Positions 17,043-25,608 are shown, counted from the stretch's first letter. The stretch: DNA of 37,348 bases from Bacillota bacterium (GCA_021797675.1 JAJZZH010000004.1:1-37348); one strand, 5' to 3'. Translations and numbers: made by a program. Notes: a model not told the origin generated them from the letters alone.

Positions 17043-18512
17043 ATGGCAAAGGAGTGGCGCAAATTGAGCTCAAGACCTGAGATTGAAGGGAATCCAGTGG
17101 AAATTGCGCCGATCCCCGGCGGGTGGCAAATTATGGCCGAAGGGGAACCTCTGGCCTTTATCGAAGCCAACAGCTTTTATTTGAAGGATGTGAAGTTTTT
17201 CCCGGACGGGGAGACCTTGGTCCACTTTCACCAACTGGCATGGCCCATCTTGGGCAATGATGTCTATCCTTATAAATTCGCCACAAATTTTAAGGTGACC
17301 CTGGACAACCGGACAATACCGATGTGGACGTTGACGGCGAACAGCAACGACGGTGGCCTGTCCATGGTGGCCGGTCTAAGCGTAACCTACGATAGGCACG
17401 GTGCCAAATATCGCATTCGGCAATCGCTGACAGTCCGTCGGCACTATGAACTCGTTTCCGAACGCCTTAACATCGGTGGGAGTTTCAAGCAACTCCTGGA
17501 GTTCAGTGATCCGTACTTTTATCACATCGTCGGCCCCGCAGTCGACATGGACGGGTACTGGCCGGGCTTTTATTACCCTGGCCAGGGATGTGAGGTTCGG
17601 AACTGGCGAAAGCGCTGGACGATGTTTATCAGCGAGGATCCGATCGGAACCTATACCGGTCGATATCACCATCATGGTATTTTTTCGGATCTCTGGCATA
17701 TCGCGCCAGGCGGAATGTTGGGCCTGGTGGATGACCCGGTTGTCGGCAATTTGGCCTACCGTTTCCTTTCCGGCCCCGATTGTTACGTCGCGAAATGCCA
17801 TTGGGGGTATGATACGCACTTCAACGTTTTGGTGGATTCCGAGGAGGCCGTGTCGCCCGCCCACGGTAAGACAACGCTTGCTAGCGGACAGCAGTTTGCC
17901 GTGGAATACGAACTCTATTTTTTGCGTCAGGAAGCCACGCGAGAGGTGTTGGGAAAGACTACCATGGAAGATATCACCCCCGCCATGGCAGAACAACTGA
18001 ATACTCGCCCGATAGTGGTCAGCGGTATCAATCGGTTTGACACTGCGCCCGAGCTCACTGACGCGAGTGCCTTTGCCTGGGAGCGCTCCGGAGTTGGCGC
18101 AACCTGGGACAAAACCCAAGGGTATGACGATCATTTCTCCCTCAAACTGAGCCGCGGCAGCGACGACCCTATCCCCGAGTGGTCGTGCTGGATCGGTCAA
18201 GAGATGTTTATGCAGACGCTAGAGGCTGGAAAGCGTTATCGGTTGTCACTCTATGTGAAGGGCGACCACGTTACCGGTGAAGGCTTAAGAATCGGAGTCG
18301 CTTTTGGCGTGCCTCGATGGCCGGGAATACACGGCAAACTATTGCCGTTGGAATTTACTTGGGCAGACGAAATTAAGGGAACGGACGATTGGAGGCAAAT
18401 CGAACTACGGACTCCTCCTGTGCCCAAAGGCACCATCCGTGCCCGAATTGCCATGGAGCTTCACGGAAGCGGAGAAGCATGGCTGGATAATCTATTGTTT
18501 GAGGCGCTATGA
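17043..18512 (+). CDS. Uncharacterised carbohydrate-active protein with C-terminal CBM-like domain
   Basis: About 489 residues from ATG 17043 (MAKEWRKLSS); the frame stays open up to TTG 16935 and a GTG at 16995 is possible, none with a good ribosome site. No signal peptide. Residues 1 to about 320 are beta-rich with many Tyr, Trp and His (DPYFYHIVGP, GRYHHHGIFSDLWHIAPGG) and resemble cytoplasmic proteins of sugar-degradation loci, but I know no named family. Residues about 330-489 look like a jelly-roll carbohydrate-binding module (WERSGVGATW, YRLSLYVKGD, GSGEAWLDNLLFEAL). The TATGATATA motif upstream and the aldolase and reductase downstream suggest a role in the same pathway (inference). 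Confidence 0.6.
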   Translation: MAKEWRKLSSRPEIEGNPVEIAPIPGGWQIMAEGEPLAFIEANSFYLKDVKFFPDGETLVHFHQLAWPILGNDVYPYKFATNFKVTLDNRTIPMWTLTANSNDGGLSMVAGLSVTYDRHGAKYRIRQSLTVRRHYELVSERLNIGGSFKQLLEFSDPYFYHIVGPAVDMDGYWPGFYYPGQGCEVRNWRKRWTMFISEDPIGTYTGRYHHHGIFSDLWHIAPGGMLGLVDDPVVGNLAYRFLSGPDCYVAKCHWGYDTHFNVLVDSEEAVSPAHGKTTLASGQQFAVEYELYFLRQEATREVLGKTTMEDITPAMAEQLNTRPIVVSGINRFDTAPELTDASAFAWERSGVGATWDKTQGYDDHFSLKLSRGSDDPIPEWSCWIGQEMFMQTLEAGKRYRLSLYVKGDHVTGEGLRIGVAFGVPRWPGIHGKLLPLEFTWADEIKGTDDWRQIELRTPPVPKGTIRARIAMELHGSGEAWLDNLLFEAL

Positions 18513-18628
18513 TCCACCGTGACGATACAATGGCCCCGGAGGCTGAACCATCGGCAAGGATCGCGAAAGCACAAGGGCGTTAACCAATCGCCTTGGGATT
18601 TCGTTAAAGTTACTCGTACAACACTAAT

Positions 18629-19243
18629 ATGAGCACGTTAGTACCCATAGCCGAAGCAGCCACGTTTCATGGTGGAGCAACATTCAGCCGCCGCGGTTGG
18701 GAACACGCGGGGCGGTGGTTGCTGGATGCACGGGTGCCCAGTGGTCCAAGGCACTATGACCTGGCACGGTTACGGCCAAAGACTTTGCCTGCGGGAGCCG
18801 GTCGCCAGCACCCCGTCGCCGATGCCGGGGTATCCAGCCACGACCAGAAATCGGATCCGGAACGCCATGGGCCGGATGCTAAAGATGTTCGGTTCCGCCA
18901 ATGGCTGGACGTTCGAAATCATTTCGGACCTCGGGTCGGGGATGAATTCCCGCCGACGGGGTCTTCGGAATCTCCTGGGACGGTTGCCGGGGATGTGGAC
19001 CACCGGGTGCTGGCCCATAAAGATCGGTTGCTGCGTTTTGACACGGAGTTGGGGTTCGCAATCGGTGAGATGAAGAACATCGAGGTCGTCATCATCAACC
19101 AAGGCGAGGCACCAACTTTCGAGGCGGAACGGGCCCAGGACGTGCTAGAGATCATCATCTTTTTCTTGGCGAGGCTTTATCGCAGCCGGAGTCCCAAGAA
19201 CAAGAAAATGCTGGGGAAACGGAAAGGAGCAGGGGAAGCGTGA
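18629..19243 (+). pseudogene. IS607-family serine recombinase (TnpA) remnant
   Basis: Alternating frames restore a resolvase. MSTLVPIAEAA resembles the MerR-like HTH start. GVSSHDQKSDPERHG contains the catalytic Ser of the Y-x-R-V-S-S-x-x-Q-K-x-D-L motif. Another frame gives GSANGWTF and DLGSGMNSRRRGLRNLL, and the first frame resumes with VDHRVLAHKDRLLRFDTEL, ERAQDVLEII and ARLYRSRS. Shifts near 18880 and 18980, plus a garbled HTH, make it inactive. The usual partner tnpB is not found after it, though a TnpB fragment lies at 24.3 kb on the other strand. Confidence 0.7.
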
Positions 19244-19618
19244 CGCGAACCGTAAAGGGGCTTTCCGACGTTGTCCACCCCGACCAGTGGGTGGCGTGCT
19301 GGCGATCGTCACAGCCTATTCCCTGAAAATGGCCATGTTCTTCGGCCACTCGCCCGGGGCCGACCTGGACATCCCACGAGCCTGTAAGACGGGCCCTCCT
19401 CTTTTTCTCAGCGTTGGTCAGGGTGCGCCAACCGGCTTGGCGTACCTAGTTCGGCGGAAACAGCAATGCTCAGCATGCCAAAAGTCCGATCGCCGATGGG
19501 GGTAGCGAGGGTTGCGATTGAGTGCTTGAGGTTCCCATAAGGCAAGAGGTGCCTCAGGTCGACAGTACTGCGGACAGTCGGCACCACTTCGAGAGTTGTC
19601 AGGTAGGAGGCACGTAAG
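19244..19618. other. Intergenic stretch upstream of the aldolase
   Basis: About 375 bp without a supportable gene. A minus-strand frame (19408-19659) contains SIATLATPIGDRTFGMLSIA, faintly like the effector domain of IclR regulators, but it overlaps the aldolase start and is too short to call. Confidence 0.4.
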
Positions 19619-20536
19619 ATGGACAAGTTGCCGAGAGGGATCGTGGCATCATGTGTCACCCCCCTTATGACTGAGGACGAGGTCGCGTTCGATCTAATTC
19701 CCGATCACATTGACTGGCTTATAGAGGAAGGTGTCGCCGGGATTTCTCCGTTGGGCAGTTCCGGGGAATTCGTGCTGTTCGACACGGAGGTCAGAAAACG
19801 CATTGTGGAAGCGGTGATTGAAGCCAACCATGGCCGTAAACCGTTGGTCGTGGGAACGCACCACTACTCTACACGACGAACCCTTGAACTATGTCGTCAT
19901 GCCGAACGCGTTGGTGCTAGTGCACTCTTGGTTGTCCCCCCGTACTATATGATTCCAACCATCGGCCAGATCATGGATCACTACCGAGCGATTGCGGAAG
20001 CGGTATCTATTCCCGTGGTGCTGTACCACAATGCCTCGAACACCCACATAGACCTCCGTACCGAACACTTGGTTCGTCTTTTTGAGGAAGGGGCCATAGG
20101 CGGTGTGAAAATGTCCAATCCCGAGGCGTACCGCATTTATGAACTATTGCAGGCCACGCAGGATCGACTGCGTGTTTACGTGGGGATTGACACCGCCGCC
20201 TTTGAAGGTCTTTGCTATGGTGCCCACGGATGGATATCGGGTGTTCCCAGCATGGTGCCCCGTGCAGCACGGCGTCTTTACGAAGCTATCGCCGTTCACA
20301 AGAATCTCGACCATGCGCGAGACGAGTGGAAGCGCTTGGTTCCATTGGTCCGTATGGAGTTCGGGGGCTATGACAGGGGGGACGAACCGCACTGGTTCAG
20401 TGTGATGAAGGCTGCGTTGAATCTGATTGGCCCACGTGTCAATGATCCGGCGCTTCCGGTGCAACCGTTAGCACCGGAGGATCGGCGCGACCTCATCAGA
20501 ATTCTAAAGGACCTCGGCTATGAGATGAAGGGTTAA
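19619..20536 (+). CDS. DapA/KDG-aldolase family lyase
   Basis: A 305-residue class I aldolase of the dihydrodipicolinate synthase / N-acetylneuraminate lyase superfamily, a cytoplasmic TIM barrel. Visible hallmarks: the GSSGEF loop (about 43-48), Tyr136 in VVLYHN, and the Schiff-base Lys164 in GGVKMSN. The length equals the family norm. ATG 19619 follows AGGAGG by 8 nt. The superfamily acts on 2-keto acids such as 2-keto-3-deoxygluconate, dihydrodipicolinate or sialic acid. Neighbouring lyase-like proteins and the SDR favour a keto-deoxy sugar acid, but the specificity loop cannot be read with confidence. No lysine-biosynthesis genes are nearby, arguing against true DapA. Confidence 0.85.
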   Translation: MDKLPRGIVASCVTPLMTEDEVAFDLIPDHIDWLIEEGVAGISPLGSSGEFVLFDTEVRKRIVEAVIEANHGRKPLVVGTHHYSTRRTLELCRHAERVGASALLVVPPYYMIPTIGQIMDHYRAIAEAVSIPVVLYHNASNTHIDLRTEHLVRLFEEGAIGGVKMSNPEAYRIYELLQATQDRLRVYVGIDTAAFEGLCYGAHGWISGVPSMVPRAARRLYEAIAVHKNLDHARDEWKRLVPLVRMEFGGYDRGDEPHWFSVMKAALNLIGPRVNDPALPVQPLAPEDRRDLIRILKDLGYEMKG

Positions 20537-21198
20537 TGAAATGAGGAGAGGTCACGGGTTGGTGACATGAAAAGCCGCGGTCTCGTGAGTATCGGTAGCA
20601 GCCACGCCCTTGGTTGGGGTTTGGACATGGCCAGACTTCAGCATTTGTGATGGGGTCCCGTAGGCTTCAAGAGTCGACCAAGCGTTGCGAATCGGCTAGA
20701 TACGGCCACGAAACGACCGAAGACGCCCGATTTCACGTCCGGTTCATACAAACCCGTCTGGGGGTCTCAATGATCGGGCTCAGGCGAGGACAAGGGGATG
20801 GCACCACTTGGATAAGCGATGGACTGAGGGGTCCGAAGGGAATTCAGAAGACCGATCGTTTGGCTGGTATTGATCGCGACGGCGTTTGTCTTCAAGTTCG
20901 CTTGGCTGGCCCCATGGGCGCGAGACCTTTGCTGTTAGGCCGCTAGAGAAATCGACGGCAAACCGGATTAACTTGCATAGCGGTTGAGCAGCCGCTTGGC
21001 GGTGGCATATTTCCGCCTCTCCGGCGACTGCTGGTGAGCATCAGTTGATGGCCGTTGCCACTAGGGCGACCAGCGACGGCCATGGGATTACTGCTACCAG
21101 GGCCGTATACTGCGGCGAATGGCAACACCTATTCCGTGCAGCATAATGCTGCCAAGTGCCGTGTTTCGGCGGGAGGTAAAGAACGGAGGTGGGTTCAA
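20537..21198. other. Intergenic stretch between aldolase and SDR genes
   Basis: About 660 bp. A 26-codon frame from ATG 20568 (MKSRGLVSIGSSHALGWG) may be the beheaded start of a lost gene, but has no ribosome site at proper distance. No other family is recognisable. The far end holds GGAGG at 21185, the ribosome site of the SDR gene. Confidence 0.4.
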
Positions 21199-21942
21199 AT
21201 CGACGCATGGGTGGTGGGAGGAACGTCGGGGATTGGCGCCCAAGTCGTGGAACGATTGCGGGCGCGGGGACTTCAGCCTCTTGCCTTTTCCAACGATGAG
21301 AAGGCTGGCGGCCATCTCCGCGATCGGGGATTGGAATTTGCATATCTAGATTTGGGCCTCTCAGGTGAAGCGGTCGTGGAACGTACGGAAACCCTGCTCA
21401 GGCAGTACGATCCTCCCACATATCTCTTCATGTCGGCGGGGCTGACCCGGCAGCAGGCTGCCGTCGAGACTTCGGTGGCTGAGTGGGAGCTCTTGGCTAA
21501 TGTCAATCTCTTGGGCGTCGTCCACGTGTGCAATGCGGTGGCACGGAGCTGGAGGCTTACTCCAGCCGATCCTTGGATACGCCACTGCGTGATCGTCGGC
21601 TCGGTCAATGCATTTCGGCCCTTGTCGTCGCAGGGTGCGTATAGCGTCATGAAAGCTGGGTTGCACGCGTATGCCAAATGCTTGAGCAATGATTTGGCGG
21701 AAGACCAAATCCGGGTCAACGTCATCGCCCCAGGCGCGATTTGGACCCCTATGAACGAAGCGCTGTGGCTCGACGACCGTGACAGCATCGCCAAACAAAA
21801 AGTACTCAAGTCGTCCCTCCTCGGACGCTGGGGCGAACCACAAGAGATTGCGGACGTAGCCGTGTGGCTCGCGCTGGACAGTCCCACATTTGTATCGGGA
21901 ACGGAATTGGTGGTGGATGGGGGACATCTCGCCCAACGCTGA
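21199..21942 (+). CDS. Short-chain dehydrogenase/reductase (SDR)
   Basis: NAD(P)-dependent oxidoreductase of the classical SDR family, about 247 residues from codon 21199. Rossmann motif VGGTSGIG, catalytic Ser135 (VGSVNA), Tyr148-x-x-x-Lys152 (YSVMK) and the NVIAPGAIWTPM segment are all present. The start is odd: GGAGG at 21185-21189 points to codon 21199, which is ATC rather than ATG; the frame is open back to 21055, and GTG 21211 would remove the first beta strand. In this context it could be a KduD- or DehR-like reductase of unsaturated uronates (inference), but SDR specificity cannot be read from sequence. Confidence 0.85.
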   Translation: MDAWVVGGTSGIGAQVVERLRARGLQPLAFSNDEKAGGHLRDRGLEFAYLDLGLSGEAVVERTETLLRQYDPPTYLFMSAGLTRQQAAVETSVAEWELLANVNLLGVVHVCNAVARSWRLTPADPWIRHCVIVGSVNAFRPLSSQGAYSVMKAGLHAYAKCLSNDLAEDQIRVNVIAPGAIWTPMNEALWLDDRDSIAKQKVLKSSLLGRWGEPQEIADVAVWLALDSPTFVSGTELVVDGGHLAQR

Positions 21943-22135
21943 CGAAACTCTGAACATGCTCTGCACTTGCGAAAGGGATGGCAAGCGTTAAGCTATTTGG
22001 CGTGAGGAAGGGATTGGAAATGGTGTCGTCCGTACCCTCATTATCGGACCCAGCAACGGCAGAAATGAATCGGATGGAGTTGGAAGGCTTCGCCTTGGAC
22101 CTGGCCGACCTGGGCCCACAGCAGATCACGGCGGG

Positions 22136-22960
22136 GTGGAGGCGATCGGGGCGCTCATCGTGGCGATCGTAACCGTCGTGCAGCTCCTGGCGCACGAAAA
22201 TCAGATCCTGCGGCGGCAGGTCGCCGACCTGCAACACCAACTCCATCGCGATAGCCACAATAGTTCGAAGCCCCCTCTAGCGACGGCTATGCCAAGCGCC
22301 GCGCCAAACCACGGCCGGCGCAGGCGGGCGCAAGCCAGGGCCCAACCTGGTCATGTGGGCACCACCTTAACCCCGGTGGCCGACCCCGATGTCATCGGGC
22401 CGCATCCCGTCACCGAATGTGAAGGGTGACACGCGGATCTCTCGGCCGACCCGCCGTGGACGTGCATCGGCGTCAGGTGTTCGATCTGCTGCACCAGCCC
22501 TTCGTGACCAAGGACCATCAAGCGGAAGTGAAGGTGTGTGCCGGTTGTCACCGTCGCAACACGGCCGCCTTGCCGGTCGGCGTCGACGCGCCGGTCCAAT
22601 GTGGACCGGAAATCCTCGCTCTGATGGCGTATCTGCACTGCTATCAGCTTATTCCTCTGGAGCCCATCCGGGCATGGTTTCGGGATGTGTGGTAGATCTC
22701 CCTCAGTTCTGAACCGGTGAAGCGCAGCATCCGGCACATCGCCGCCCGGCTGACGCGGAAATGGAGCAAGCGAAACTGGCCATCCGCGAGGATCCGGTCA
22801 CGGTCTGCGCCGACGAAACCAGCATGCGCGTACAGAGCCGTCGCTGATAGGTCCACGTCGCGTCCACCGCCCGCTTAGCGTTTTTATTTGTCCACGAAAG
22901 CCAGGGACAGGCCGCGGTCTACGCCGAAGACATTTTGCCCCATCGTCCGTCAATTTCCCC
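22136..22960 (+). pseudogene. IS66-family transposase remnant
   Basis: Plus-strand pieces in shifting frames: a coiled start ENQILRRQVADLQHQLHRDS with HNSSKPP, then GHVGTTLTPVADPDVI, DVHRRQVFDLLHQPFV, the zinc-ribbon CAGCHRRN, VDAPVQCGPEILALMAYL and QLIPLEPIR. After 22695 another frame gives TVCADETSMRVQSRR, a stop, and VHVASTARLAFLFVHESQG, matching the first DDE aspartate block DETgxRV and WxHVAST. Frameshifts at about 22430 and 22700, in-frame stops and loss of the C-terminal third show that it is dead. Confidence 0.75.
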
Positions 22961-23289
22961 CTTGAGGAGTTTGTCCATTTATTCGACCGGAAACCGTATG
23001 AGTTTCAATATTTAGGGCACATGGTTAGTCGCTGATCCTATATGTTGTATTGCAGATGGTCGGGATTTGGATTTATGGACAGGCTCCTTGAGGCGGTCCG
23101 GGAAGTGATCGGCAATTTGGTACGGAGACCTCAGGGTAGCGTCAGGGGGTGGGAACGCCGCGGCCCAGCTTGAGCATCGCGGCCGAGAGCACGAAGGCCA
23201 GGTGCACCGAGGCGTTATACCTCCGGGCCGGATGGAACGCTGATGGCCGATGGGCCATGCGCCCCGGGGTCAACCATGGCTTCCCATAT
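22961..23289. other. Intergenic IS debris
   Basis: About 330 bp with no recognisable gene. One frame reads PLEEFVHLFDRKPYEFQYLG near 22970-23020 and may be a fragment of a lost mobile-element gene; I cannot assign it. Confidence 0.35.
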
Positions 23290-23570
23290 CCCGTGCCACC
23301 GGTGCCCACCACACTTACGCTCATCCCGGGCCAGTTGCTAGAAGCCGTCGGCTCCACCCGAATGACGACAGGTGCGGTATATGATCAAACCCACCAGCGG
23401 ATTCCCCGGCCCACGACTGGACCAGCGGGAATCCTCGCGTGGCTACCGTCGGCCCTACTGGCGTGATCCGAGGTCTCTACCCAGGAACAACGGCCATCCC
23501 TACCGTCGCGGACGGCCCGTATGACCGTAACGGTGGGTGTCCCGGATTGTTTACGGCGGACCTAAAATAG
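23290..23570 (+). pseudogene. Big_2 Ig-like domain fragment of a lost surface protein
   Basis: One frame reads PTTLTLIPGQLLEAVGSTRM and GAVYDQTHQRI. After a frameshift between 23405 and 23418 a second frame reads WTSGNPRVATVGPTGVIRGL and YPGTTAIPTVADG, stopping at 23570. The pattern (LtLxPG, GSTxxxxAxVyDqxgqxI, WxSxNPxVATVxxtGvixGxxPG) is that of bacterial Ig-like domain 2. No start or signal survives. It resembles the lost C-terminal domain of the beta-helix protein at 11.8 kb and may be from a paralogue. Confidence 0.55.
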
Positions 23571-23572
23571 CG

Positions 23573-23812
23573 TCAACGGACTGGGCGCATTTCCGCCACT
23601 AATGTTTCGGGGGCAATATCTTGTTCGTGAGGCCACGTCACGGCGCCGAATACAACGCTGACTTGATTAAAGTAGTGTTGGTTTCGCAACTCGCGAAACA
23701 TTCCCAGGTCGAGATAAGGCTTAAGGTCAAAGACGCCCTTTCGCCCATCAGCGATTTCTACATAAATTCGATAGTCAGACAATGGCTTAACGATCTTCAC
23801 GTCCCACTCCAT
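23573..23812 (-). CDS. DUF2442 family protein
   Basis: A 79-residue protein matching the small DUF2442 family (WDVKIVKPLSDYRIYVEIAD, then GVFDLKPYL and FGAVTWPHEQDIAPETL). DUF2442 genes usually sit just after a DUF4160 gene, and the pair has been proposed to behave like a toxin-antitoxin module; its biochemical role is not established. Here it lies 15 nt downstream of a DUF4160 gene that is broken, so it may be a leftover partner. ATG 23812 is the natural start. Its stop nearly touches the Big_2 fragment on the opposite strand. Confidence 0.7.
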   Translation of the reverse strand: MEWDVKIVKPLSDYRIYVEIADGRKGVFDLKPYLDLGMFRELRNQHYFNQVSVVFGAVTWPHEQDIAPETLVAEMRPVR

Positions 23813-23827
23813 GGTGCTAGCTCAACC

Positions 23828-24094
23828 TCACAACGGATCAATCTTGTAGGGACTTTCGCCGCTAATGGCTAGTTCCCAGTCGGCTATTAGTTCATCACGA
23901 TGCAGTTCAACCCATGCCTGTACCAGCCGCAACTGTTTTCTGGGCAACTCGCCCGAAAGAATCTCACCGTCCTCGATGCCGATGGACGCCTCAAATTCGG
24001 CGTATTTGACACGGACATGCGGCAACTGGTGCTGTTGGGTGTCGATCAGATAGAGTCGAATGATAATCCCTTAGAACATAGAAATAACTGGTAT
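23828..24094 (-). pseudogene. DUF4160 family gene with start loss and nonsense codon
   Basis: Read on the minus strand, the complete family sequence is visible in one frame: PVISMF, a TAA at 24071-24073 where the family has Tyr, GIIIRLYLIDTQQHQ, then VRVKYAEFEASIGIEDGEIL and ELPRKQLRLVQAWVELHRDE, ending IDPL. The expected start codon (24092-24094) is ATA. Initiation at TTG 24025 would give only a 65-residue stub lacking the N-terminal strand. The gene precedes DUF2442 by 15 nt, the usual order. Confidence 0.65.
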
Positions 24095-24208
24095 AACCAC
24101 GCTCCACCAAAGGTTATCCTTCGACATCCCAATATATCCATGATAGTCTGGCAACGGGTACTGTCAAGCGCAAGGCGCGACCGCGGTTTGCACCGACTGG
24201 ATACCATA

Positions 24209-24270
24209 GGTTACAGGCTGCACGCGACGACCGGACCTTCACCGGCGAGCTATCTAGGGTTACAGGCTGC
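24209..24270 (+). repeat. Direct repeat GGTTACAGGCTGC
   Basis: The 13-mer occurs at 24209-24221 and 24258-24270 (49-bp period), between the DUF4160 pseudogene and the TnpB fragment. It may mark an element boundary or a recombination scar. Confidence 0.5.
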
Positions 24271-24271
24271 G

Positions 24272-24484
24272 CTACTCGGCGATTCCGGCAAACCAATTCT
24301 TAAATGCTCGGCCCAAATGCCTGATGGCCGTTTGCGGCGCATTTTTGGTGACGTCCAACATCCAGGGAAACCTTTGTGCGAGAGCCAAAAAAATGTGCAG
24401 CGAAGGGCCGAGGAAAAGAGAGCCCTCTGGGCGGTAGCACGAGGTGCCCGGTTTGGAAAGGCCATCGTTTGCGATTGCCTTCAA
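24272..24484 (-). pseudogene. TnpB (IS605/IS607 OrfB) N-terminal fragment
   Basis: On the minus strand the frame contains FLALAQRFPWMLDVTKNAPQ followed by TAIRHLGRAFKNWFAGIAE and a stop. This matches the conserved TnpB N-terminal region LxxLKxExPWLxEVpxxalqxALrxLdrAFknFF. Nothing of the RuvC-like nuclease core survives, so it is a short relic. It could belong to the same IS607 invasion as the resolvase remnant at 18.6 kb. Confidence 0.5.
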
Positions 24485-24508
24485 AGTGGACCCATTTTAC
24501 TCAGCCGA

Positions 24509-24898
24509 ATGCACGTGCAGTGCGACGGGATCGAGTATGAGTTCGACGTCGTGGGGGACCTCGAGGATCATAATCAGCTCATCACGAAAACGCGATGCCC
24601 CGGCCTGCTCAACGCCGTAATCGAAAGGCCTTCGGTCCAGATGCCCGGGCAAATGCTGAAAATCTGCCTCACCGATGCCACGGTGCCGCGCATTACCGAA
24701 GCGCAGAGTAGGGAGCTTTGGCAGTTAGCCAGGGCGCGCGGCCCAAGTGTTGGCGGTCTTATCGACTTGGCCAATCGAACCTTGAATGCGCAGTACACCA
24801 ACCCCCGAGAAATTACCGTCGAAGAATTTCCCAGGGTGGTCGAAGCGTTGAAACAACCTGCACTGACCGATACCGGGGCGGAATTGGCTGCGAGTTAA
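24509..24898 (+). pseudogene. C-terminal part of a phage-type AAA ATPase (SAK4/AAA_24-like)
   Basis: About 129 codons from ATG 24509. The segment GIEYEFDVVGDLEDHNQLIT and KTRCPGLLNAVIERP resembles the end of RecA-like phage ATPases of the AAA_24/SAK4 type (YEFDvvxxLdxxxxxxxxKTRC). It is followed by ITEAQSRELWQLARARG, a helical tail of the kind found on recombination proteins. The ATP-binding half with the Walker motifs is absent: upstream the frame is open but antisense to the TnpB relic. I read it as a 5'-truncated prophage gene; a short independent protein is less likely. Confidence 0.45.
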
Positions 24899-24934
24899 AC
24901 GTCCCATCCAAAGGCATCACCTCATTGCGCTGCC

Positions 24935-24974
24935 AAAAGACCGGGCGGGCTCCATGACCTGTCCGGCCTTTTTT
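24935..24974. terminator. Intrinsic terminator, possibly bidirectional
   Basis: AAAAGaCCGG (24935-24944) pairs with CCGGcCTTTT (24963-24972) with one mismatch, and the 3' side ends in six T. The A-tract on the 5' side would serve the other strand. Confidence 0.6.
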
Positions 24975-25027
24975 GTTGTAGGGTCGTGGTGACACTACTG
25001 TTCGGAAATACGTCCACCGTTCAAGGC

Positions 25028-25056
25028 TTGGCGTGTCTCCTTCTTGCGCTTATACT
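25028..25056 (+). promoter_or_regulatory. Promoter of the gene at 25090
   Basis: TTGGCG (25028-25033), 17 bp, TATACT (25051-25056). The predicted start near 25063 leaves a leader of about 27 nt that contains the GAGAGGGG ribosome site. Confidence 0.55.
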
Positions 25057-25089
25057 CGTCCTATACAAGGTATCGGAGAGGGGTAGCGC

Positions 25090-25608
25090 ATGTCCGATCG
25101 AGAATCCACCATGTTGCGACGATTAGGCCGCATTTTAGACCATTGTCACCGGATCCAACCGGACCTGCTGGGATGGGGATTGGTGACGCCGTCACGCCCC
25201 GATGTCAGCAACGCCTTGCTGGAGATGCTTTACGATGCCGATGAGCTGGTCCAAGCGGTAAATCGGGATCGCGACGCGGGCGAGTGGGTGGGGATGCCGC
25301 CCGAAACGATTGTTGGACTGGCTCGACCGGTCGAGGTCGTTCATGCGGATCATCCGGAGTGGGACTTCGGCCCATGGCTGGGCGAAAAGCTGACGTCTCT
25401 CAAGACGGCTGTAAAAACACTCGTGCGCTACTATTGCTTCGAGGTAGAAGGGGGTGAAACGGTCTGGGAGGGACACTCGCAGGAGGAGTTTCGCCAGGAT
25501 GCCATTCAGCGCGGATTGAGCATGGTGGACCATTATGCCCGGGTTGTCTATGACCAAATCTACAGCAACCGTCTGAAAGTCGATGCGTCACCGGAGGACA
25601 CGGCCTAA
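25090..25608 (+). CDS. Hypothetical protein, 172 residues
   Basis: I do not recognise the family. ATG 25090 lies about 8 nt after GAGAGGGG and behind a good promoter, and codon use is normal, so it is very likely real. The protein is soluble, acidic and mostly helical (LLEMLYDADELVQAVNRDRD near 38-57, LTSLKTAVKTLVRYY near 97-111), with no signal, membrane segment or cysteine cluster; the single Cys pair is not metal-site-like. It follows a terminator and lies tail-to-tail with the TPR gene at 25794, in a region rich in phage and IS debris, so it may be an accessory gene. Confidence 0.7.
   Translation: MSDRESTMLRRLGRILDHCHRIQPDLLGWGLVTPSRPDVSNALLEMLYDADELVQAVNRDRDAGEWVGMPPETIVGLARPVEVVHADHPEWDFGPWLGEKLTSLKTAVKTLVRYYCFEVEGGETVWEGHSQEEFRQDAIQRGLSMVDHYARVVYDQIYSNRLKVDASPEDTA

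Noticed and set aside
19408-19659. Minus-strand frame with faint similarity to an IclR effector domain
   Set aside because: Too short, no HTH, overlaps the aldolase start, and only about 20 residues resemble the family.
20700-20770. Stretch ending CACGTCCGGTTC that recalls group II intron domain V
   Set aside because: The complementary 5' arm does not pair and no 2-nt bulge can be formed.
23142-23357. Minus-strand frame resembling the tail of a DDE transposase
   Set aside because: The plus strand of the same stretch encodes a better-matching Big_2 domain; the antisense similarity is generic.
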